In this document: positions 25,749-32,577 of the stretch, piece after piece
Numbering within the stretch: the first letter of the stretch is position 1
Layout: every line of letters starts with the position of its first letter
Assembly: GCF_015070855.1 (NCBI RefSeq)
Contig: NZ_JADDIX010000015.1
Span: forward strand, 21,848-54,424
DNA length: 32,577 nucleotides
DNA from: Pseudomonas lopnurensis
GTDB taxonomy: Bacteria > Pseudomonadota > Gammaproteobacteria > Pseudomonadales > Pseudomonadaceae
Reading direction: 5' to 3'
Program-made: the position numbers and the translations under genes
Notes under the pieces: model-generated
Seen by the model: only the letters and a program-made list of their open reading frames with translations
The model's database searches: none
What the model was told of the DNA's origin: nothing

Positions 25749-26741
25749 ATGAAACTTAAAAACACCTTAGGCGTTGTAATCGGTTCGATGGTTGCCGCCA
25801 CTTCTCTCAGCGCGCTGGCCCAGGGGCAGGGCGCCGTTGAGGTGGAAGCGTTCGGCAAGCACTACTTCACCGACAGCTCGCGCGACGTGCAGCGTGACGG
25901 TGAACTCTACGGTGCAGGCGTCAGCTACTTCCTCACCGACGACGTCTCGCTGGGTCTTTCCTATGGCGAATACCACGACCTGACCTCCAAGGATCCGGTT
26001 GGCACCGACGGCAGCCACAAGAACATCAAGGGCAGCCTGACTTCCCTGGATGCCGCCTACCACTTCGGCGCCCCGGGTATCGGCCTGCGTCCTTACGTCT
26101 CCGCCGGTGTCGCTCACCAGAGCATCGGCCAGGCTGCCCGCAGCGGCCGTGACAGCAGCACCTTCGCCAACGTGGGTACCGGCCTGAAGTACTACTTCAC
26201 CGAGAACTTCTTCGCCAAGGCCAGCGTCGACGGCATGTACAACATCGATGCGGACGAAGCCGAGTGGATGGCTGGCGTCGGTGTCGGTCTGAACTTCGGT
26301 GGCGGTGCCCGCCAGGTTGCGGCCGTCGAGCCGACTCCGGAACCGGCTCCGGCTCCGATCGTCGACACCGAGCCGGAACCGGCTCCGGAAGTGGTGCGCG
26401 TCGAGCTGGACGTCAAGTTCGACTTCGACAAGTCCCAGGTCCGTGAAGAAAGCTACAGCGACATCCGCAACCTCGCCGACTTCATGCAGCAGTATCCGCA
26501 GACCAGCACCACCGTCGAAGGTCACACCGACTCCGTCGGTACCGATCAGTACAACCAGCGCCTGTCCGAGCGTCGCGCCGAAGCGGTTCGCAACGTCCTG
26601 GTCAACGAGTACGGCGTGGAAAGCGGTCGCGTGAACTCGGTAGGTTACGGCGAGTCCCGTCCGGTTGCCGACAACGCCACCGAAGAAGGTCGTCAGATCA
26701 ACCGTCGTGTAGAAGCCGAAGTGGAAGCCCAGGTTCAGTAA
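25749..26741 (+). CDS. oprF: Major outer membrane porin and peptidoglycan-binding protein OprF
   Basis: A 330-residue outer membrane protein. Residues 1-24 are a signal peptide. About 25-185 is the OprF-type eight-stranded beta barrel with alternating aromatic strands and terminal G-V-G-V-G-L-N-F-G. A proline/glutamate linker (P-T-P-E-P-A-P-A-P and E-P-E-P-A-P-E) follows, and 220-330 is an OmpA C-terminal domain with V-E-G-H-T-D-S-V-G-T and L-S-E-R-R-A-E-A-V. The domain anchors the envelope to peptidoglycan. There is no cysteine anywhere, so the disulfide-bearing linker of P. aeruginosa OprF is absent. It is transcribed after sigX and ends in a clear terminator. Confidence 0.97.
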   Translation: MKLKNTLGVVIGSMVAATSLSALAQGQGAVEVEAFGKHYFTDSSRDVQRDGELYGAGVSYFLTDDVSLGLSYGEYHDLTSKDPVGTDGSHKNIKGSLTSLDAAYHFGAPGIGLRPYVSAGVAHQSIGQAARSGRDSSTFANVGTGLKYYFTENFFAKASVDGMYNIDADEAEWMAGVGVGLNFGGGARQVAAVEPTPEPAPAPIVDTEPEPAPEVVRVELDVKFDFDKSQVREESYSDIRNLADFMQQYPQTSTTVEGHTDSVGTDQYNQRLSERRAEAVRNVLVNEYGVESGRVNSVGYGESRPVADNATEEGRQINRRVEAEVEAQVQ

Positions 26742-26761
26742 CCCGGCTCCCGCTCCGAGAG

Positions 26762-26784
26762 AAACCCGGCCTTGGCCGGGTTTT
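26762..26784 (+). terminator. Rho-independent terminator after oprF
   Basis: AAACCCGGCC, loop TT, GGCCGGGTTTT: a 9- to 10-base GC-rich stem with a T-tract 20 bases after the oprF stop codon. Confidence 0.93.
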
Positions 26785-27060
26785 CTTTGTCTGCGGGAAA
26801 TGACTCTGATCGCTTGCCCAATCGTTCCGCATCGTTCGTTCGGGCGAAAGGCGGCCAGCAAGGCCATGTCCCCGTTATGTTGGGGGGTCTTGTTGAACGT
26901 GCGTGCGACAGGCCGATGTTCGGGTGATCGGGCGCACCGCCGGTAGATTGGCGCTGAGCGCAGCGCAGCCCAACAGGCATGGACATGACGCGTTGGGCTT
27001 CGTCGCTTCGCTCTTCAACCCAATCCACGGCTTATCGCCAAGGGCTATTGAGACATGGAC
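26785..27060. repeat. Intergenic region with GTTGGGCT-type inverted repeats
   Basis: No supported gene lies between oprF and acnB. The right part (26948-27026) holds a palindromic repeat: a left unit ending AGCCCAAC at 26967-26974 and a right unit beginning GTTGGGCT at 26992-26999 and ending AACCCAATCC near 27017-27026. It has the same core as 4471-4566. The left part (26785-26945) shows nothing I recognise. Confidence 0.6.
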
Positions 27061-27086
27061 AAAAAAAACCCCGCCGAAGCGGGGTT
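27061..27086 (-). terminator. Rho-independent terminator of acnB
   Basis: On the minus strand AACCCCGC, loop TTCG, GCGGGGTT, followed by an uninterrupted run of T (the A-tract at 27061-27068). It lies 18 bases after the acnB stop codon. Confidence 0.94.
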
Positions 27087-27104
27087 CTTTTCATTGCGTC
27101 ACCG

Positions 27105-29717
27105 TCAGACGACTTCGACGACCTGGATCTTGGCCTTTTCCGCAGCTTCACGGAACTCGGCGATCTGGTCGAAGGACAGGTAGCGATAGATGTCGGCAGC
27201 CATGCTGTCGATGTTCTTCGCGTACTCCATGTACTCCTCGACGGTCGGCAGCTTGCCGATGATGGAGGCTACGGCCGCCAGTTCGGCAGAGGCCAGGTAG
27301 ACATTGGTGGCGTCACCCAGGCGGTTCGGGAAGTTGCGGGTCGAGGTGGAGACCACGGTCGAACCGGTCTGTACGCGGGCCTGGTTACCCATGCACAGCG
27401 AGCAGCCCGGCATTTCCATGCGCGCACCGGCCTTGCCGTAGATGCCGTAGTAGCCTTCTTCGGTCAGCTGATGGGCGTCCATCTTGGTCGGCGGAGCCAG
27501 CCACAGACGGGTCGGGATACCGCCCTTGACCTTGTCGAGCAGCTTGCCGGCGGCGCGGAAGTGGCCAATGTTGGTCATGCAGGAGCCGATGAAGACCTCG
27601 TCGATCTTCTCGCCGGCAACGCTGGACAGCAGGCGGGCATCGTCCGGGTCGTTCGGCGCGCAGAGTACCGGCTCCTTGACGTCGGCCAGATCGATTTCGA
27701 TGACGGCTGCGTATTCGGCGTCCTTGTCGGCTTCCAGCAGCTTCGGATCGGCCAGCCAGGCTTCCATCGCCTGAGCGCGGCGCTCCAGGGTGCGGGCATC
27801 GCCGTAGCCTTCGCTGATCATCCAGCGCAGCATGGTGATGTTGGACTTCAGGTACTCGGCGATCGAGTCTTCCGGCAGCTTGATGGTGCAGCCGGCGGCG
27901 GAGCGCTCGGCGGAGGCGTCGGACAGCTCGAATGCCTGCTCGACGGTCAGCTGATTCAGACCTTCGATCTCGAGGATGCGGCCGGAGAAGATGTTCTTCT
28001 TGCCCTTCTTCTCGACGGTCAGCAGGCCTTGCTGGATGGCGTAGTAGGGAATGGCATGGACCAGGTCGCGCAGGGTGATGCCCGGCTGCATCTGGCCTTT
28101 GAATCGCACCAGAACCGATTCCGGCATGTCCAGCGGCATGACGCCGGTGGCGGCGGCGAAGGCGACCAGGCCGGAACCGGCCGGGAAGGAGATGCCGATC
28201 GGGAAGCGGGTATGCGAGTCACCGCCGGTGCCGACGGTATCCGGCAGCAGCATGCGGTTCAGCCAGCTGTGGATGATGCCGTCGCCCGGACGCAGGGACA
28301 CGCCGCTGCGGTTCATGATGAAGTCCGGCAGGGTGTGGTGGGTGTTGACGTCGATCGGCTTCGGATAGGCGGCGGTGTGGCAGAACGACTGCATCACCAG
28401 GTCGGCGGAGAAACCCAGGCAGGCCAGGTCCTTCAGCTCGTCGCGGGTCATCGGGCCGGTGGTGTCCTGGGAGCCGACGGTGGTCATCTTCGGTTCGCAG
28501 TAGGTGCCCGGGCGTACGCCCTGGCCTTCCTGCAGGCCGCAGGCGCGACCGACCATCTTCTGCGCGAGGGTGAAGCCCTTGCCGCTGTCGGCTGGCGCTT
28601 CCGGCTTCTTGAACAGGGTGGACGGTGCCAGGCCCAGTTCGGCGCGGGCCTTCTCGGTCAGGCCGCGGCCGATGATCAGCGGGATACGACCGCCGGCGCG
28701 CACTTCGTCCAGCAGGACGTCGGTCTTCAGTTCGAAGGTGGTGATGACTTCTTCGGTGCCGTGCTTGCAGACCTTGCCGGCATACGGGTAGACGTCGATC
28801 ACGTCGCCCATGGCCAGGTTGGTGCAGTCGAATTCGATCGGCAGGGCGCCGGCATCTTCCATGGTGTTGTAGAAGATCGGGGCGATCTTGGTGCCGAAGC
28901 AGAAGCCGCCAGCGCGCTTGTTCGGCACGTAGGGGATGTCATCGCCGAAGAACCACAGCACCGAGTTGGTGGCGGACTTGCGGGAAGAGCCGGTGCCGAC
29001 CACGTCGCCGACGTAGGCGACCGGGAAGCCCTTGGCCTTCAGCTCTTCCATCTGCTTGATCGGGCCGACCGAACCCGGAACGTCCGGGTTGATGCCGTCG
29101 CGGGCCATCTTCAGCATGGCCTGGGCGTGCAGCGGGATGTCGGGGCGCGACCAGGCATCCGGGGCCGGCGACAGGTCGTCGGTGTTGGTTTCGCCGGTCA
29201 CCTTGAATACGGACAGGGTGATCTTTTCGGCAAGGGCAGGGCGGTTGGTGAACCACTCGCCTTCGGCCCAGGACTGCATGACGGCCTTGGCGTGCGGGTT
29301 GCCGGCCTTGGCTTTCTCGGCCACGTCATGGAAAGCGTCGAACATCAGCAGGGTGTGCTTCAACTGCTCGGCGGCAACGGCGCCCAGTTCGGCGTCGTCC
29401 AGCATTTCTACGAGGGTGGCGATGTTGTAGCCGCCCTGCATGGTGCCCAGCAGTTCCACGGCGCGCTGCTTGCTCAGCAGGGGGGATGAGGTTTCGCCCT
29501 TGGCCAGGGCGGACAGGAAACCGGCCTTGACGTAGGCGGCTTCGTCGACACCCGCGGGAACGCGGTTGGTGATCAGGTCAACGAGGAATTCTTCTTCGCC
29601 GGCCGGCGGGTTCTTCAGCAGCTCGACCAGGCCTGCGGTTTGCTCGGCGTTCAGCGGCTGGGGCACGACGCCCTGGGCGGCACGCTCTTCTACGTGTTTG
29701 CGATAGGCTTCAAGCAC
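27105..29717 (-). CDS. acnB: Bifunctional aconitate hydratase 2 / 2-methylisocitrate dehydratase
   Basis: An 870-residue AcnB-type aconitase of the TCA cycle. AcnB proteins also hydrate 2-methylaconitate, which links this gene to the nearby prp operon. The N-terminal HEAT-like domain ([12 protein letters not shown]) and the swivel domain placed ahead of the catalytic domains are typical of AcnB. The [4Fe-4S] cysteines are Cys713 (G-S-C-M-T-N) and Cys772/Cys775 (C-S-L-C-M-G-N). The start is taken as GTG at 29717 because GAGGG lies 8 bases before it and family members begin L-E-A-Y; ATG codons at 29732, 29735 and 29744 are in frame but would destroy that ribosome site. A leader of about 200 bases is predicted. 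Confidence 0.96.
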   Translation of the reverse strand: MLEAYRKHVEERAAQGVVPQPLNAEQTAGLVELLKNPPAGEEEFLVDLITNRVPAGVDEAAYVKAGFLSALAKGETSSPLLSKQRAVELLGTMQGGYNIATLVEMLDDAELGAVAAEQLKHTLLMFDAFHDVAEKAKAGNPHAKAVMQSWAEGEWFTNRPALAEKITLSVFKVTGETNTDDLSPAPDAWSRPDIPLHAQAMLKMARDGINPDVPGSVGPIKQMEELKAKGFPVAYVGDVVGTGSSRKSATNSVLWFFGDDIPYVPNKRAGGFCFGTKIAPIFYNTMEDAGALPIEFDCTNLAMGDVIDVYPYAGKVCKHGTEEVITTFELKTDVLLDEVRAGGRIPLIIGRGLTEKARAELGLAPSTLFKKPEAPADSGKGFTLAQKMVGRACGLQEGQGVRPGTYCEPKMTTVGSQDTTGPMTRDELKDLACLGFSADLVMQSFCHTAAYPKPIDVNTHHTLPDFIMNRSGVSLRPGDGIIHSWLNRMLLPDTVGTGGDSHTRFPIGISFPAGSGLVAFAAATGVMPLDMPESVLVRFKGQMQPGITLRDLVHAIPYYAIQQGLLTVEKKGKKNIFSGRILEIEGLNQLTVEQAFELSDASAERSAAGCTIKLPEDSIAEYLKSNITMLRWMISEGYGDARTLERRAQAMEAWLADPKLLEADKDAEYAAVIEIDLADVKEPVLCAPNDPDDARLLSSVAGEKIDEVFIGSCMTNIGHFRAAGKLLDKVKGGIPTRLWLAPPTKMDAHQLTEEGYYGIYGKAGARMEMPGCSLCMGNQARVQTGSTVVSTSTRNFPNRLGDATNVYLASAELAAVASIIGKLPTVEEYMEYAKNIDSMAADIYRYLSFDQIAEFREAAEKAKIQVVEVV

Positions 29718-29767
29718 AGTTTTTACCCTCATCATTGGTCCCATGGGTGTTTCGGGACGCGCATCCG

Positions 29768-29887
29768 GAAGCTGTTTTCAAAGTTTTACGCCGGATGGGC
29801 GAGGCCGGATGGGCAGGGAACGGGCAGTTCTGCGCACCCGGCACGCGGCCGGTTCAACTGTGCTCGTGACGCTTTGAAAACAGCTTC
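29768..29887. repeat. 16-base perfect inverted repeat in the acnB leader
   Basis: GAAGCTGTTTTCAAAG (29768-29783) and its exact complement CTTTGAAAACAGCTTC (29872-29887) are separated by 88 bases. Both arms lie in the predicted acnB 5' leader, between the promoter and the start codon, so the mRNA could fold into a long-range stem. A direct repeat GCCGGATGGGC lies inside the loop (near 29791 and 29803). Confidence 0.8.
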
Positions 29888-29897
29888 GTATGGAATG

Positions 29898-29976
29898 TGG
29901 CGCCAAAAAACGGCGGACTGATTCTACTGGAACGGGCCCGTAAAGTTAAGTCGAGTGCCAGTATCGACTGGCGCCA
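29898..29976. promoter_or_regulatory. Twin TGGCGCCA palindromes flanking the acnB promoter
   Basis: TGGCGCCA occurs at 29898-29905 and 29969-29976, within an exact 11-base inverted repeat (29895-29905 with 29969-29979). The two copies bracket the predicted acnB promoter at 29921-29949. The symmetry suggests a pair of operator sites for a dimeric regulator; no regulator is identified. Confidence 0.45.
29921..29949 (-). promoter_or_regulatory. Candidate acnB promoter
   Basis: On the minus strand a -35 TTAACT (29949-29944) and a -10 TAGAAT (29926-29921, five of six matches) with a 17-base spacer. This predicts a start near 29914 and a 5' leader of about 197 bases. Confidence 0.55.
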
Positions 29977-30125
29977 CATCGCCAGGCAGAGCTGCGCGCG
30001 ACAAGGCCTGGATGCCGGCTGGCCTGGGCTGGAGGCGCTCGCGCCGGGCCGTCGGAGGTGAAGGCGGGTGACCCTGGTTGGACAAAAGTCTAAGATGCGC
30101 GACCGATCATCAGCCTGTTCTGCCC

Positions 30126-30602
30126 ATGTCGACCCAGCGCATCAAAACTCCCTGCATCGGTCTCTGCTCGACCGTTTATGGCGATATCGTCTGCCGCGGC
30201 TGCAAGCGTTTCCATCACGAGGTGGTGAATTGGAACGCCTACGGCGAGCAAGAGAAGCGCGCGGTATGGCGACGCCTGGAGATCCTGTTGGCGCAGGTGA
30301 TGGCGGCGAAGCTGGAAGTGTTCGATGCGCAGCTGCTGCGCCAGCAACTGGAGGCGCGGCAGATCCGCTTCGTCATCGAGCAATCCCCCTATTGCTGGGC
30401 CTACCAGCTGATCGCTCGCGGTGCCCGCGTCATCCAGCAACTGGATGCCTACGGCCTGGTGCTGCTCCCCGAATTTCGCGACTGGTCGCTGCCGCAGTTG
30501 AGGGATGCCATCGACCGGGAGTTCTTCCTGTTGTCCGAGGCGCATTACGAGCGCTACATCGCGCCGCGGTTCCTGGCCGAGGGTATGGATCTTCGCGTCT
30601 GA
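30126..30602 (+). CDS. DUF1289 domain protein
   Basis: A 158-residue protein. The N-terminal 55 residues are a DUF1289 domain, a small cysteine motif: P-C-I-G-L-C, then V-C-R-G-C-K-R followed by E-V-V-N-W and E-E/E-Q-E-K-R-A-V-W. The four cysteines probably bind a metal, though this is inference. The rest (about 60-158) is a helical extension found in pseudomonad members, with no known function. The ATG at 30126 places the cysteine motif at the usual position; the 16 codons upstream in frame are not supported. A TAAGAT sequence at 30091-30096 could be the -10. It lies between acnB and the stress protein, as in other Pseudomonas genomes. Confidence 0.85.
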   Translation: MSTQRIKTPCIGLCSTVYGDIVCRGCKRFHHEVVNWNAYGEQEKRAVWRRLEILLAQVMAAKLEVFDAQLLRQQLEARQIRFVIEQSPYCWAYQLIARGARVIQQLDAYGLVLLPEFRDWSLPQLRDAIDREFFLLSEAHYERYIAPRFLAEGMDLRV

Positions 30603-30613
30603 GAGCGGAAACC

Positions 30614-30632
30614 GCCGAGGCCTCCGCTCGGC
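30614..30632. terminator. Weak hairpin between convergent DUF1289 and stress-protein genes
   Basis: GCCGAG (30614-30619) and CTCGGC (30627-30632) form a 6-base stem with a 7-base loop, without a T-tract. It is the only candidate terminator in the 34-base gap between the two stop codons. Confidence 0.3.
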
Positions 30633-30636
30633 AGGC

Positions 30637-31497
30637 TCAATGGCGGACCAGGTCTTCCAGGTGATCGATGATGTCGTCGGGTTTCAGCACCAGGACATCG
30701 CTTTCCAGCGTGTCGAGCACCACTTCCGCGGTATTGCCCATCAGCGCGCCGGAGAAGCCGGTACGGGCCACGGTGCCGATAACGGTGACCACCGCCTTGA
30801 GCTGTTGGCAGACCCGTGGGATCAGGGCGTCGGCCGGGCCTTCCTCGATATGCAGCTGCGCGTCGGGGATGCCGTACTCGGCCTGGAACTGCTTGCAGGC
30901 CTCACGATAGCGCGCCTCGATGGTTTCCTTGAGCTGGAAGGCCGGGTCGGCTGCCGAAAGCATGGCGGAGGGATGGGCGCTGATGACGTGCAACTTGCCA
31001 TCGGCCAGGCTGGCGATATCAAAACCGTGGTTGACGATGGTGGCGTGAAGAGTGCGATGTTCGAGGTCGGCATTGCCGACGTCCACTGCTGCGAGGATGT
31101 TGCCACCCGTCCAGGGCGTGTCGGTTTTCACCATCAGCACCGGGCAGGGGCAATAGCGCAGCAGTTTCCAATCCTCGGGAGTGAGCAGGGCACGCTTCAG
31201 CGGGTTCTCCGGCACGTGCTGCTTGACGACCAGCCCACAGCCTTCAGCCTGCTGCACGCTGATGATGGTCTGGTGAACGCTCTCATGCCAGGCCTGTTGC
31301 GTGGTGACCGGGTGCCCCTCGCTCTCCAATTGCTCGCGCAGCGTTGCCAGATGCCCGCTGTGGTCGCGCTTGGAATCGCACGCCAGCAGATGCAGGCGGG
31401 ACTGGCTGACGCTCGAGATCAGTCGCGCGCGTTTCAGTGCCAGCTCTTGTGGCTGGTTCGGGTCGATTACCACGAGGATGCAGCGAATGGCTTGCAT
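30637..31497 (-). CDS. Universal stress protein with two UspA domains
   Basis: A 286-residue cytoplasmic protein made of two tandem Usp domains (about 1-140 and 141-286). The first opens with I-R-C-I-L-V-V-I-D-P-N and the second with N-I-L-A-A-V-D-V-G-N. The ATP-binding glycine pattern near the C-terminus reads G-T-V-A-R-T-G-F-S-G-A-L-M-G-N-T-A-E-V-V. Pseudomonad tandem Usp proteins support survival under oxygen limitation or stationary phase. The start at 31497 is chosen because GGAG lies 6 bases before it; upstream in-frame ATG codons at 31509 and 31530 are less suitable, and 31530 would overlap the promoter. An ANR/FNR-like site is upstream. Confidence 0.92.
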   Translation of the reverse strand: MQAIRCILVVIDPNQPQELALKRARLISSVSQSRLHLLACDSKRDHSGHLATLREQLESEGHPVTTQQAWHESVHQTIISVQQAEGCGLVVKQHVPENPLKRALLTPEDWKLLRYCPCPVLMVKTDTPWTGGNILAAVDVGNADLEHRTLHATIVNHGFDIASLADGKLHVISAHPSAMLSAADPAFQLKETIEARYREACKQFQAEYGIPDAQLHIEEGPADALIPRVCQQLKAVVTVIGTVARTGFSGALMGNTAEVVLDTLESDVLVLKPDDIIDHLEDLVRH

Positions 31498-31529
31498 GAT
31501 CGGCTCCATTTCCAGATGCGGGTTGGTCA

Positions 31530-31570
31530 ACTATAGACAAGCCTGCGATGCCAGCCGTGACGTATATCAA
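31530..31570 (-). promoter_or_regulatory. Candidate promoter with ANR/FNR-like box for the stress-protein gene
   Basis: On the minus strand there is a -10 TATAGT (31535-31530) with no good -35. Upstream lies TTGATATACGTCAC (31570-31557), which matches the ANR/FNR consensus TTGAT-N4-ATCAA perfectly in its first half and at three of five bases in the second. Its centre is about 40.5 bases before the predicted start, close to the -41.5 position of class II activation, where a -35 box is not needed. Confidence 0.5.
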
Positions 31571-31675
31571 GCAAGGCTGGCTGCTCCGCGCGGCATTCGC
31601 AATAATGCCCGCCCGGCGTCGGGCGGTGCCATGCAGCCACCCGCTTATCATGCTCCTGAATATGCAAGGTTCGAC

Positions 31676-32281
31676 ATGCTCCCTGATCTGAACGACTTTC
31701 TCGCTTGTGCCACCCCGGCGGCCTGGGTGGATGCGGCGCTGCAGAATCAGGACGTCATGCTGATCGACCATGGCAACTGTGAGAAAAAAGCAGCAGGAAC
31801 GGCGTTCCAGCTGATGTTCCGCTACGTCGACAAGCCCGACCTGCAGAACAAGATGTCGCGTTTGGCTCGAGAGGAGCTGCGTCATTTCGAACAGGTGCTG
31901 GCGATCATTCGCAGGCGCGACATCGTCTTGCGCAACGTCGGCTCTTCTCGCTATGCGGCGGGTTTGCGCGAACTGGTGCGTAATCACGAGCCCTATCGCC
32001 TGACCGATACGCTGATCATCGGCGCCTTCATCGAGGCGCGTTCCTGTGAGCGCTTTGCGCTGCTGGTTCCGTATCTGGACGAGGAGTTGGGCAAGTTCTA
32101 CCACGGCCTGCTCAAGTCCGAGGCGCGGCACTTCCAGGATTATCTGAAGCTGGCCTACCAGTACGGCGAAGCGACGGATGTGGATGCGACGATCATCCGG
32201 GTGCGCGAGCGCGAGCGTGAACTCATCGAGAGCCCGGACAGCGAGTTTCGTTTCCACAGCGGCGTGCCACTGGCAGCCTAG
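31676..32281 (+). CDS. miaE: tRNA 2-methylthio-N6-isopentenyladenosine-37 hydroxylase MiaE
   Basis: A 201-residue non-haem di-iron monooxygenase that hydroxylates the isopentenyl group of ms2i6A37 in tRNAs reading UNN codons. The ferritin-like iron ligands are visible: Glu36 (C-E-K-K-A-A), Glu67 and His70 (E-E-L-R-H-F-E), Glu120 (I-E-A-R-S-C-E-R-F), and Glu149 and His152 (S-E-A-R-H-F-Q-D-Y). The start at 31676 follows AAGG at good spacing; an in-frame ATG 15 codons upstream (31631) is an alternative. The reaction needs oxygen, so its next-door location to an anaerobically controlled stress gene may be meaningful or accidental. Monocistronic. Confidence 0.93.
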   Translation: MLPDLNDFLACATPAAWVDAALQNQDVMLIDHGNCEKKAAGTAFQLMFRYVDKPDLQNKMSRLAREELRHFEQVLAIIRRRDIVLRNVGSSRYAAGLRELVRNHEPYRLTDTLIIGAFIEARSCERFALLVPYLDEELGKFYHGLLKSEARHFQDYLKLAYQYGEATDVDATIIRVRERERELIESPDSEFRFHSGVPLAA

Positions 32282-32350
32282 TGGCTGTCTTTGACGTTCG
32301 TTTATCCACGCGTTGCCGCGACTCGGGAGAAGCGCAAGCGCCTTTCGAGC
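32282..32350. other. Short spacer after miaE
   Basis: No gene or terminator is recognised in this spacer. The palindromic repeats further downstream may provide termination. Confidence 0.4.
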
Positions 32351-32427
32351 GTAGGAGCCTGGGGCGCCTAGTCCTTGCCGGCGATCCCGATCACCATTGC
32401 CGATGATCGCCGGCAGCCGGCTCCTAC
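32351..32427. repeat. REP-like palindromic element (GTAGGAGC type), second copy
   Basis: The element is bounded by GTAGGAGCC (32351-32359) and GGCTCCTAC (32419-32427), with inner CCGGCGATC and GATCGCCGGC arms. It is the same class as 8021-8080 but about 17 bases longer. Confidence 0.8.
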
Positions 32428-32452
32428 AACTTAATGACCGGTGAGTTCGTAG

Positions 32453-32480
32453 GGTGGGCAACGGCGAAGCCTTGCCCACG
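32453..32480. repeat. GTGGGCAA hairpin repeat
   Basis: GTGGGCAA near 32454-32461 pairs with TTGCCCAC near 32472-32479, in the context GTAGGGTGGGC. The GTAGGGTGG lead is shared with the repeat blocks at 6229 and 6469. This is another extragenic palindrome family. Confidence 0.65.
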
Positions 32481-32562
32481 CGTCTGCCGGGTATGAGCGC
32501 GGATTGTCCTTTGCCCTGTCCCAATTGCGTGTTGCTCGAATTGTCGAGGTGTTCTGAGCGTC

Positions 32563-32577
32563 CGTAGGAGCGGGCCG
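32563..32577. repeat. Start of a third GTAGGAGC-type element, cut by the window end
   Basis: CGTAGGAGCGGGCCG at the window edge matches the left terminus of the elements at 8021 and 32351. The rest lies outside the window. Confidence 0.55.

Noticed and set aside
26979-29489. An 836-codon plus-strand open frame opposite acnB
   Set aside because: Same reasoning: antisense shadow, low-complexity Gly/Val/His/Asp pattern, starts inside a repeat.
29768-29887. 16-base inverted repeat considered as termini of a small transposable element
   Set aside because: No target-site duplication flanks the arms and the position within a gene leader fits an RNA structure better.

Overview
The window is a stretch of chromosome from a high-GC gammaproteobacterium, almost certainly a Pseudomonas in the broad sense. 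It carries the lipoprotein OprI, the cmaX-crfX-cmpX-sigX-oprF block, ThrH, a GntR-type PrpR with PrpB/PrpC/AcnD/PrpF, and many Pseudomonas-style palindromic intergenic repeats. I cannot fix the species. Nearly all of it is ordinary core metabolism. No tRNA, rRNA, prophage, transposase or CRISPR array is visible.

Layout. (1) 1-2100: oprI (minus), a small GNAT acetyltransferase and a DAHP synthase (minus), the last two converging on a strong bidirectional terminator. (2) 2346-6172: panE, cysB, cysH (minus) and thrH, covering pantothenate and sulfur/amino acid metabolism. (3) 6173-8110: a duplicated palindromic repeat block, then pabB (minus), then a REP-like element. (4) 8111-11166 (minus): a tight three-gene operon of a retropepsin-like protease, a catalytically dead transglutaminase fused to seven membrane helices, and a RimK-like ATP-grasp ligase. 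This is the least understood system here. (5) 11447-18691: the 2-methylcitrate operon prpR-prpB-prpC-acnD-prpF for propionyl-CoA breakdown, interrupted between acnD and prpF by a DUF559 nuclease-like gene embedded in GC-rich palindromic repeats. The prpR promoter lies between two identical TGTCGACA palindromes. (6) 18805-22147: divergent ppsR and ppsA, the control protein and enzyme for PEP synthesis from pyruvate. (7) 22285-26741: rraA, cmaX, crfX, cmpX, sigX and oprF, the cell-envelope stress block. (8) 26742-29992: a repeat region, acnB (minus) and a long acnB leader/promoter region with two nested sets of inverted repeats. (9) 30126-32577: a DUF1289 gene, a tandem universal stress protein (minus) with an ANR/FNR-like site, miaE, and a repeat-filled tail.

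How the parts fit. PrpC condenses propionyl-CoA with oxaloacetate, AcnD with PrpF dehydrates 2-methylcitrate, AcnB can rehydrate the product, and PrpB cleaves 2-methylisocitrate to pyruvate and succinate. PpsA, under PpsR control, can return pyruvate to PEP. AroF uses PEP to start the shikimate pathway, and PabB draws chorismate off for folate. CysB and CysH serve sulfate assimilation. SigX, CmpX and OprF belong to envelope homeostasis.

Start codons were chosen from ribosome binding sites and family length. ThrH and AcnB appear to use GTG, and PpsA and SigX TTG. Most long open frames opposite real genes are high-GC shadows and were left out.
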